From Nonomuraea deserti (GTDB taxonomy: Bacteria; Actinomycetota; Actinomycetes; Streptosporangiales; Streptosporangiaceae), in NCBI RefSeq assembly GCF_004348685.1, contig NZ_SMKO01000085.1, positions 1 to 37,464 of the forward strand: a stretch of DNA of 37,464 nucleotides. Direction: 5' to 3'. Both the position numbers and the translations under genes were made by a program. Numbering within the stretch: position 1 is the first letter of the stretch; every line of letters starts with the position of its first letter. Below, in pieces: positions 1-7,100 of this stretch. The notes under the pieces were generated by a model. That model had not been told where the DNA came from and did not search any database. It saw nothing but the letters and a program-made list of their open reading frames with translations.

Positions 1-548
1 TGGACGCGGGCATCACGGCGCTGGCGGCGCTGTCCACCGGGGAGAAGATCGTCAACCCGCGCCCCGAGCGGCGCGACCGGCGCAGGCTGGCCAAAGCGCA
101 GCGGGCACTCGCCCGCAAGACCAAGGGATCGATCAACCGAGCCAAAGCCCGGCTCACGGTGGCGCGGGTCTACGCCCGGATCGCCGACCGTAGAAGGGAT
201 CACCTGCACAAGGTCACCACCCGGCTTGTTCGCGAGAACCAAGTGATCGCCGTGGAAGACCTGACCGTCCGCAACATGGTCAAGAATCGGAGCCTGGCCC
301 GCGCCGTCTCCGACGCCTCCTGGCGCGAGTTTCGGTCGATGCTGGAGTACAAGGCGGCCTGGTACGGGCGGGCGCTGGTGGCGGTGGACCGCTGGTTCCC
401 CTCTTCCAGGTTGTGCTCGCGGTGCGGGACGCTGCAGGAGGAGATGCCGCTGAAGGTCCGGGAGTGGACGTGCGCCTGCGGCGCGGTCCACGACCGGGAC
501 GTGAACGCGGCCAAGAACGTGCTCGCCGCCGGGCTGGCGGAGAGCTGA
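1..548 (+). CDS. tnpB: TnpB, RNA-guided nuclease of IS200/IS605 family (5' truncated by window edge)
   Basis: C-terminal 181 codons of a TnpB-type protein, read in the frame beginning at base 3. TnpB is an RNA-guided RuvC-like nuclease, the ancestor type of Cas12. The RuvC parts are visible: an opening DAGIT (first catalytic Asp) at the window edge, AVEDL (catalytic Glu) near 250-265, a four-Cys zinc ribbon (CSRCG ... CACG, about 415-485), and the last catalytic Asp in DRDVNAAKN near 493-520. All catalytic positions in the visible part are intact, so the nuclease looks active rather than decayed. The N-terminal RNA- and DNA-binding part lies outside the window. The ATG/GTG starts inside this segment are internal; the frame is open to the edge. 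Confidence 0.9.
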   Translation, partial: DAGITALAALSTGEKIVNPRPERRDRRRLAKAQRALARKTKGSINRAKARLTVARVYARIADRRRDHLHKVTTRLVRENQVIAVEDLTVRNMVKNRSLARAVSDASWREFRSMLEYKAAWYGRALVAVDRWFPSSRLCSRCGTLQEEMPLKVREWTCACGAVHDRDVNAAKNVLAAGLAES

Positions 549-671
549 AACGCCTGTGGAGCTGGTGTAAGACCTCAAGGGCGCAAGCCCGGCGGGCGAC
601 TGGCGGTGAAGCAGGAAGACCAACCGGCGACGGTTGGAATCCCCCGGCTTCAGCCGTGGGGAGGAAGTCAA
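549..671 (+). ncRNA. Putative omega/right-end RNA scaffold of TnpB
   Basis: In IS200/IS605 elements the guide RNA of TnpB comes from the 3' end of tnpB and the right end, with the guide read from flanking DNA. Here the segment after the tnpB stop holds a 7-bp stem CCAACCG/CGGTTGG closed by a GCGA (GNRA-type) tetraloop at 620-637, and an 8-bp stem with one bulged base and a TTCA loop at 641-661, ending next to the element boundary. The 5' end of such RNAs usually lies inside tnpB, so the start given is a minimum. If correct, the guide would begin near 672 and be complementary to the lysR 3' end. Function is inferred from family knowledge. Confidence 0.45.
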
Positions 672-1549
672 GAGCTGACCTGGTCGGCGAGAGAGGTGAC
701 GGCCGTGCGGAAGGCGGAGACGGCGGCCCTGACCGCCGGGTGCTCGCCGTACCCTCGCCTGAAGGCCGCCAGCGTGCGGCGGCTCAGCGGCAGGCGGGTG
801 AGCGACACGTCAGGCGGCGGGTCGAGCGCCGCCAGGCGGGGCACGAGCGCCACCCCCTGACCGGCCGCCACGAAGGCGAGCACGGTGTCGAAGTCGTCGA
901 TGTGGTGGCGCACCACCGGCTCGAACCCGGCCGCCTGGCAGGCCCTGATCGCCATCGTGTGGCAGAGGGTGCCCGGTTTGTTGGTGATCCACGCGTCGGC
1001 GCGGGCGGCGGCGATCGAGGGGCGGTCGGTGAGGTAGATCGGCTCGCTGAACAGCGGCTCGGTCTCGATGGACGGGTCCGTGACCGGCGGCACGAAGTCG
1101 TATTCGTGCACGAGCGCCACGTCCAGCTCGCCCGCCCGCAGCGCGGCCGAGACGTCGGCGGGGTCGATCTCCGAGACCCGGGGTTCGAGACCCGGGTGGG
1201 CGCCGGTCAGGGCGGCGAGCGCGGGCGGCAGGAGCACGCGGGCCGCCGTGGGGAACGCGCCGACGCGCAGCAGACCCGAGGGTCCGCCGCGTGCGGTGGC
1301 GAGCGCGGCCGACGCGCGTTCGAGCTGTTCGAGTACGGCCTGCGCGTGCTCGACCAGGAGGTGGCCGGCCGGCGTCAGCGTCACCGTGCGGCCCGTGCGT
1401 TCGAGCAGCGGCACGCCCGCCTCCCGTTCCAGGGCGGAGAGCTGCTGGGAGACGGCCGAGGGCGTGAACGTCACCGCCTGCGCCACCGCGGCGATCGTGC
1501 CGCGCCTGGCGAGCTCGCGGAGCAGGAGGAGCTTGCGCGGGTCCAGCAT
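668..1549 (-). CDS. LysR-family transcriptional regulator
   Basis: 293-residue LysR-type regulator. The N-terminal winged HTH is clear: LRELARRGTIAAVAQAVTFT followed by SAVSQQLSALEREAGVPLLER, then the usual linker helix and a substrate-binding domain with typical length. It reads divergently from the DHDPS-family gene at 1621, the standard arrangement for a LysR activator and its target, so control of that gene is the likely role. The effector is unknown. The stop codon TGA (668-670) lies in the last bases of the adjacent insertion element, so the final one or two residues may not be native. Start ATG at 1549 places the HTH at the normal distance from the N-terminus. Confidence 0.85.
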   Translation of the reverse strand: MLDPRKLLLLRELARRGTIAAVAQAVTFTPSAVSQQLSALEREAGVPLLERTGRTVTLTPAGHLLVEHAQAVLEQLERASAALATARGGPSGLLRVGAFPTAARVLLPPALAALTGAHPGLEPRVSEIDPADVSAALRAGELDVALVHEYDFVPPVTDPSIETEPLFSEPIYLTDRPSIAAARADAWITNKPGTLCHTMAIRACQAAGFEPVVRHHIDDFDTVLAFVAAGQGVALVPRLAALDPPPDVSLTRLPLSRRTLAAFRRGYGEHPAVRAAVSAFRTAVTSLADQVSS

Positions 1550-1561
1550 AAGTTCAGCTTA
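1549..1561. promoter_or_regulatory. Candidate LysR box (T-N11-A dyad)
   Basis: TAAGTTCAGCTTA is a 13-bp T-N11-A sequence with dyad arms TAAG/CTTA, in the 71-bp gap between the divergent lysR and DHDPS-family genes. LysR regulators typically bind T-N11-A dyads in such gaps. It overlaps the lysR start codon region, which would fit autorepression. Short motif, so chance occurrence is possible. Confidence 0.35.
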
Positions 1562-1620
1562 ACGTCTGGCCAAGAAATCAGTGCTGGACCTAACGGGTGC
1601 GCGCGGGTCACCCTCTAACC

Positions 1621-2496
1621 ATGCTGGAAGGAATCCACGTACCGCTGATCACCCCGTTCGCCTCCTCAGGGGAGGTGGCCGCGGACGCGGTCGAGAAGCT
1701 CGCAGGTCACGTGCTCGACCAGGGCGCGTCCGGCCTGGTCGCGCTGGGCACCACCGGCGAGGTGGCCGCGCTCGATCCGGAGGAGCGGGCGCTGGTGATC
1801 GACGTCTGCGCGCGGGTCTGCGCCGAGCGGCAGGCGCTGCTGACGGTGGGGGTGACGGGGAACGACACCCGATCGACGGCCAGGGCGCTGCGGCGCCTCC
1901 CGGAGGGGGTGGGAGCGGCGCTGGTGACCGTGCCGTATTTCCTGCGGCCGGGGGAGCGCGGCGTGGTCGCGCACTTCGAGGCGCTGGCGGAGGAGACGCC
2001 GGTGCCGCTGGTGATCTACCACATCCCCTATCGGACCGGGCAGGCCGTCGGGGCCGCCACGCTGCGGCGCCTGGGCGATCATCCGATGGTCGCCGGCGTG
2101 AAGTACGCGGCGGGCATCGACCAGGACGCCGTGGCGCTGCTCGGGGACCTGCCCGCCGGGTTCGAGGTGCTCGGCGGCGACGACGCGTTCATCTCGCCGC
2201 TGCTGGCGCTGGGCGCGGCCGGCGGGATCCTGGCCTCCGCGCATCTGGAGACCGCGAGCTTCGCCGAACTGGTCGACGCCTGGCACGCCGGGGACGTCAC
2301 CCGGGCCAGGGCGCTCGGGCACCGGCTGGCCCGGCTCTCTGCGGCGCTCTTCACCGAGCCCAACCCCACCGTGCTCAAGGGCGTGCTGCACGCCCAGGGC
2401 GTGATCCCTACTGCGGACGTGCGGTTGCCGCTCGTGCCCGCGAGCGCCGACGCGGTGTCACAGGCTCGGCTCGTAGCGGTACATCCAGGCGAGTGA
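1621..2496 (+). CDS. Dihydrodipicolinate synthase / N-acetylneuraminate lyase family aldolase
   Basis: 291-residue class I aldolase of the DHDPS/NAL family (TIM barrel). Visible family motifs: GTTGE near residue 44-48 (pyruvate carboxylate binding), YHIPYRTG near 135 (catalytic Tyr), and the Schiff-base Lys in AGVKYAAG near residue 160. The family condenses pyruvate with an aldehyde or does the reverse; the exact substrate cannot be assigned. Its place beside a divergent LysR gene suggests a catabolic or accessory enzyme rather than the housekeeping DapA of lysine synthesis. I take ATG 1621; an in-frame GTG at 1597 would add eight residues that the family lacks. No good Shine-Dalgarno sequence is seen. 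The last 39 bp overlap the convergent monooxygenase gene. Confidence 0.8.
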   Translation: MLEGIHVPLITPFASSGEVAADAVEKLAGHVLDQGASGLVALGTTGEVAALDPEERALVIDVCARVCAERQALLTVGVTGNDTRSTARALRRLPEGVGAALVTVPYFLRPGERGVVAHFEALAEETPVPLVIYHIPYRTGQAVGAATLRRLGDHPMVAGVKYAAGIDQDAVALLGDLPAGFEVLGGDDAFISPLLALGAAGGILASAHLETASFAELVDAWHAGDVTRARALGHRLARLSAALFTEPNPTVLKGVLHAQGVIPTADVRLPLVPASADAVSQARLVAVHPGE

Positions 2497-3603
2497 CTCC
2501 TGGCTCGCGCTCCTCTGCAGGAAGACCGGCAGCATCAGGTCGCGGAAGACCCGGGCGACCGGGCCCGCGGCCTTGCTGTTGCTGATCGTCCTGGAGTAGG
2601 CCACGACCCGCTCGACCCTGGGCCGCCGTTCGGCCTCGAAACGCTCGAACGCCTCGCTGTGGTCGCCGCTCTCGCGCAGGCATCGGGCCAGCACGATCGC
2701 GTCCTCGACGGCCAGCGAGGCGCCCTGGCCGGAGCTCGGCGAGGTCGCGTGCGCGGCGTCGCCGGTGAGCAGGACCCGGCCGCGGTGCCACACGGACACC
2801 GGCGGCAGGTCGTGGACGGGCAGCCCCGGTCCGGGGTCGCCGCGCCGGATCAGGTCGGCTGAGGCGTTCGCGTCGTGCTCGAACGCTTCGACCAGCACCG
2901 CCTTCCAGTCGTCCGGGACGTCGCCGAGGCGCCTGGGCAGGTTCGCGAACCACCAGGTCGCGCCCGACTCGGCCACCGTGTAGCCGAAGAACGCGCGCCT
3001 GCCGAAGACCATGTTGTAGACCCCGGGCTCGCTGGTGAGCCCGGAGTCCTCGACGATGCCGCCGAAGCTGTACAGGCCGCAGTAGCGGGGCCGCACGGCC
3101 CGCGGGTCGAGGATCTCGCGGGTGCGCGAGTGCATGCCGTCGCACGCGATCAGCAGGTCACCGGTGGCCTCCGTGCCGTCCGCGAACCTGGCTGTCACCT
3201 GGTCTCCCCGGTCGTCGTACGAGACCAGGCGCCTGCCGTACGAGATCGGGATGCCGCGCCGGGCGGCCTCGTCGCGGACGGCCCGGTAGAGGTCGGAGCG
3301 CAGGATGGTGTGGCTCACCGTGCCGTCGTCGAGCCGTAAGCCGTTGGCCACCTCGCCGAGCCGCTTGCCGGAGCCGCTCCACATGACCATCCGGGGCGTG
3401 GGGATGGCCGGCGACAACACCTTCGTGTGGGCGCCGAGCGTGCGAAGGGCGGCCAGGCCGTTGGAGGCGATGTTCAGGAACGAGCCCACGGTGTCGGCGC
3501 CCCGCTCGTACGCCTCGTGGATCTCGGCTTCGATGCCCACCTCGCGCAGGGCCATCGCGGTGGCGGGGCCGCCTATGCCACACCCTATGATCAACGCCTT
3601 CAT
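2458..3603 (-). CDS. FAD-dependent monooxygenase (aromatic hydroxylase type)
   Basis: 381-residue class A flavin monooxygenase. Visible: the N-terminal Rossmann GxGxxG (IIGCGIGGPATAMALRE, residues 5-21), an ACDGMHSRTRE segment (DG motif, about 155-165), and the C-terminal FAD motif GDAAHATSPSSGQGASLAVE near 285-305. Such enzymes use NAD(P)H and O2 to hydroxylate aromatic or polyketide-like substrates. ATG 3603 is chosen because an AAGGATAG ribosome-binding site lies 6-8 bases upstream and the Rossmann motif follows at once; the frame stays open further upstream without coding character. It is divergent from a MarR gene 51 bp away, with a perfect palindrome between, so MarR-controlled detoxification or catabolism is likely. 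Confidence 0.85.
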   Translation of the reverse strand: MKALIIGCGIGGPATAMALREVGIEAEIHEAYERGADTVGSFLNIASNGLAALRTLGAHTKVLSPAIPTPRMVMWSGSGKRLGEVANGLRLDDGTVSHTILRSDLYRAVRDEAARRGIPISYGRRLVSYDDRGDQVTARFADGTEATGDLLIACDGMHSRTREILDPRAVRPRYCGLYSFGGIVEDSGLTSEPGVYNMVFGRRAFFGYTVAESGATWWFANLPRRLGDVPDDWKAVLVEAFEHDANASADLIRRGDPGPGLPVHDLPPVSVWHRGRVLLTGDAAHATSPSSGQGASLAVEDAIVLARCLRESGDHSEAFERFEAERRPRVERVVAYSRTISNSKAAGPVARVFRDLMLPVFLQRSASQESLAWMYRYEPSL

Positions 3604-3618
3604 AATGCTATCCTTTCG

Positions 3619-3632
3619 TTCGGTCGACCGAA
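3619..3632. promoter_or_regulatory. Palindromic MarR-type operator
   Basis: TTCGGTCGACCGAA is a perfect 14-bp palindrome, 15 bp from the monooxygenase start and 22 bp from the marR start. Its position between divergent genes fits a MarR dimer site repressing both. Binding is inferred. Confidence 0.6.
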
Positions 3633-3654
3633 ATATAGGCAGAAAGAAGGTCTC

Positions 3655-4125
3655 GTGTCCAGAGATATTTCGGAACGACGAAGTGATTTGCTGGAGGCGC
3701 TCAGCATGGCGGGGCGGGAGAGCAGCAACGCCGCCGTGATGTACCACAGCGCCATGGGAGAGCGGCTGGGCCTCGGCATGACCGAGGAGAAGACCCTCGA
3801 CCTGCTGCAACGTCTCGGACCGCTGACAGCGGGGGAGCTCGCGCAGCACACAGGGCTGGCGCCGGCGACGATCAGCGGGCTGATCGACCGGCTGGAGTCC
3901 AGGTGGCTGGTACGGCGGGTGCGCGACACCAAGGACCGGCGCCGGGTCATCGTCGAGATCAACCCCGAGCAGCTGGCCGGGTTCGGCAAGCTGTTCGAGC
4001 CGTTCGTGGCGGCGCTGGCGCACCTGTACGAGCGGTACACCGACGACGAGCTGGAGCTGATCCTCGACTACCTGCGCCGGTCCACGGCCCTGCAGCGGGA
4101 GGCGACGGAAGCGCTCACCACCTGA
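3655..4125 (+). CDS. MarR-family transcriptional regulator
   Basis: 156-residue MarR protein. The winged HTH is clear: LGPLTAGELAQHTGLAPATI (recognition region near residues 60-80) followed by SGLIDRLESRWLVRRVRDTK and the basic wing KDRRRV. Start GTG 3655 follows an AGAAAGAAGG ribosome-binding site; the open frame upstream is antisense to the monooxygenase gene and not coding. Divergent from the monooxygenase, it most likely represses that gene and itself through the palindrome at 3619-3632, released by a phenolic or similar ligand (family behaviour, not seen here). Confidence 0.85.
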   Translation: MSRDISERRSDLLEALSMAGRESSNAAVMYHSAMGERLGLGMTEEKTLDLLQRLGPLTAGELAQHTGLAPATISGLIDRLESRWLVRRVRDTKDRRRVIVEINPEQLAGFGKLFEPFVAALAHLYERYTDDELELILDYLRRSTALQREATEALTT

Positions 4126-4176
4126 GGACCTTCCCGCAGCGGGCCATCCGCGCACGCGAGCGGCCCGCCACGGCCG

Positions 4177-7100
4177 TCAGCGCTCGGACTCCCTGATGGC
4201 CGTGCCGACGTCGCCGACGCGGTCGGCCAGCAGCCCGATCGCGCCGACGGCCCTGGTCATCGGGTCGTCCTCGGCTCCCCCTAGCGCCTTGGCCCGGAGG
4301 TAGGCCGCCTTGATCGCCGCCCACCGTTCGGCCTGGGCCGGGGTCAGACGGCCACGGAGCTCGGCCAGCTTGAGCAGGTTGGCCTCGGCGTCCGAGGTCA
4401 GGGTCTGGGCCTCGCCCAGGTAGTGGTCGTCGATCAGCGCTTCGAGCTCGTCGTCGTTCATCGCGGGCACGATGCGCTCGGCCAGCTTGTTCATGTTCCG
4501 GTACGACCCCTGCAGCCGGTACGGCGGCTCGGTGCGGGCGGCGTCGGACTGGGCGGCCGAGGCGATGTAGGCCTGGTTGCCGGCCAGGACCACCTCCTGC
4601 ACCCGTACCAGCTTGGTCAGCACGCCGAGGATCTGGTCGAGCTCCGGCTTGGTGTACGGGTGGCTGAGCTGGTCGGGCCGTACCGTCGTGTCGCCCTTGG
4701 CCAGCCGCACCAGCAGCTCCACGTCCGCGCGGTCGCGGCCGGCGAGCGGCGCGAGCACGGGGTTGGAGGTGAGGGCGTTGTCGACGTAGCTGAGCGCGAA
4801 CAGGTGGTCCCTGCCGGACAGCACGTCGCCCAGGTTCCACACGTCGGCCCGGTTGGCCAGCATGTCGGGGATGCGGAAGCGCCGGCCCGACTCGGTGTAC
4901 GGGTTGCCCGCCATGCACACCGCGAACCGCTTGCCGCGCAGGTCGTACGTGCGGGTGCGGCCGTTCCACACGCCCTCGATGCGGCGCTGGGCGTCGCAGA
5001 GCGAGATGAACTTCTGCAGCAGCTCCGGCGAGGTGTGCTGGATGTCGTCCAGGTAGAGCAGCGTGTTGTTGCCCGTCTCCAACGCGAACGAGATCTTCTC
5101 CACCTCCTGCCTGGCCGTGGCGTCGGGCGCGTCGGCCGGGTCGAGCGAGGTGACGCCGTGGCCCAGCGCCGGGCCGTTGACCTTGACGAACACCAGGCCG
5201 AGCCGGCTGGCGACGTACTCCATGAGGGTCGTCTTGCCGTAGCCGGGCGGCGAGATGAGCAGCAGCAGGCCCATCTGGTCGGTGCGCTTGCCCGCGCCGG
5301 TCGCGCCGAGCTGCTTGGCCAGGTTGTCGCCGATCAGCGGCAGGTACACCTCGTCCAGCAGGCGGTTGCGGACGAAGGCGCTCATGACCTTGGGGCGGTA
5401 CTCGTCCAGGCGCAGCCGCCGCCGTTCGGCGTCGACCAGCTCGCTCCTGCGGCGCTGGAAGGCGCGGTAGGCGGGTACCCGCTCCTGCCGGAACCGGCGT
5501 GTCCTGGTGAGCAGCTCGTCGAGCCTGATCTCCAGCTTGCGACCGACGACGCGGGGGTGGGATCCCAGCAGTCCGTCCACGGTCTCGGTCGTGGCGGCGC
5601 TCGAGTCGTGGCGGGGCAGGTCGCACAGCTGCACGGCGATGGCCTCGGTGGCCTCGGGGCCCTCGCGGAAGGCGGACATCCACGCCTGCGCCAGCTGGAG
5701 GCGCTCGGGCAGGGCGACCGTCTTGAGGTCCTCCTCGAACTCGCGCACCTTGACGGGGCCCAGCTCGTGGCGGAACGCGTCGAGCAGGTCACGCGCGCCC
5801 TTGCCGGTCACGAACCCGGCCGGGCCGCTGCCCAGCTCCTCGACCAGGTATTCACCGGCCAGGCCCGCGTCCGGCGCGGCGCCCGTACGCAGACCGGCCA
5901 TGAACTCCGCGATCGCGGCGCCCAGCTCGACGGCCAGCGCGCCCAGGGCGGAGGTGTCGCCGAAGACCGTGCGCGCCCGCACCAGCGACAGCGCCCGGGT
6001 CGTCGATGTTTTACGTGAAACCTCGTCCAGCCCGAACGCCCAGAACAGCTGGGCGGCCGCGCGGACCTCGGCCGGGTAGCGCAGCAGTCCTGCACCCTCG
6101 CGCAGCCGCACCAGCGCGTCCAGGATGATCGTGGCGTCGTGGTCGTGCACGCCCCGCTCGTAGCCCTCGTCGTAACGCGACTCGGCCGCCTGCCGGACCA
6201 GGTCGGCCAGCGGCGCGCCGGTCGTGACCGAGTCGAGCAGCGAGGCGGCCAGGTGCTCCGCCCGGTAGACGTCGGGCGTCTCCGAGACCAGCAACTGGTC
6301 CCAGAAGGGCCGGGTGTCGGCGAACGACTCGGGCACGGGCGCGCGGTAGTCGGTGCCGGTGATCGCGAAGTACATGGAGGTGCGGCCGTCGTCGCGCTCC
6401 ACGTGCGGCACCAGCGTCAGGTCGATCGGCTGGGTGTTGACGGCGAAACGGTGGTGGCCGAGACGCAGGGTCTCGCCGCCGTCCGAGAACAGGTCCAGGC
6501 GGTCCCGCAGGGAACGCGCGGCCTCCTGCTGCGCCGACTTGACCCGCCCGTCCAGCTCCTCCGCGCGTACGGCGTCCCCGAGCGCCCGCAGCTCGCCGGC
6601 GACCGAGCGGATCTTGGCCACCATCGGGTCGGTCGTGAAGTAGGTGTTCACCTCGTCGAGCGACGACAGCGAGCCGAGGCGGCGGGTGACGCCGGCGAGG
6701 ACGCGCTCGGCGGAGGCGAAGATGCGGTCGGCGCGCCGGGCCAGCTCGTCCAGCTGGGTCTGCTTGCGGGAGGAGAACGCCTCGTAGACGTCGTCCCGCT
6801 TGGCCGACAGCTGCGCGGTGAAGTCGTCGAACTCGCCGAAGCGCGACTCCAGGTTCTCCAGCTGGAGCATCAGCCGGCCGAGCTGCTCGTCGCATTTCTC
6901 GGGGCTGTCGGCGATCGCCAGCGCGCCCGTGATGGCCTGCCCCAGCAGGGCGAACTCGGCGGCGAACGCGGCCCGCCCCTCGGCCCCCAGCAGCTCGCGG
7001 CGGCGGCCGTCCAGCACGGCCCTGGCGCGGTTGACGCCGCCGAGGACCTCGGCGATGCGGCCCAGGATGGAGGTGCGCACGGTGGCGTCGGCGATCTCCA

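Larger units (their letters stand above)
1..671 (+). mobile_element. IS200/IS605-type element, right part (left end outside window)
   Basis: The window opens inside a tnpB gene and runs into a structured right end. Directly seen: the tnpB stop at 546-548, then two hairpins (620-637 with a GCGA loop; 641-661 with a TTCA loop), then GAGGAAGTCAA at about 661-671. A CCCCCGGCTTCAGCC-type hairpin followed by GAGGANGTCAA is what I know of as the usual right end of actinobacterial tnpB elements. No tnpA or left end is visible, so whether the element is autonomous cannot be told. The exact right boundary (669-672) is inferred from that known end. The element touches the 3' end of the neighbouring lysR gene. 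Confidence 0.8.

Noticed and set aside
1175..1196. T-loop-like GGGTTCGAGACCC, suggesting a tRNA
   Set aside because: It is inside the lysR coding sequence, with no acceptor stem, D arm or anticodon arm around it.
413..1618. 401-codon plus-strand open frame antisense to lysR
   Set aside because: No start signal or domain; shadow of the lysR gene and element end.
1597..1620. GTG 1597 as the DHDPS-family start
   Set aside because: It would add residues not seen in the family; ATG 1621 begins the conserved first strand.
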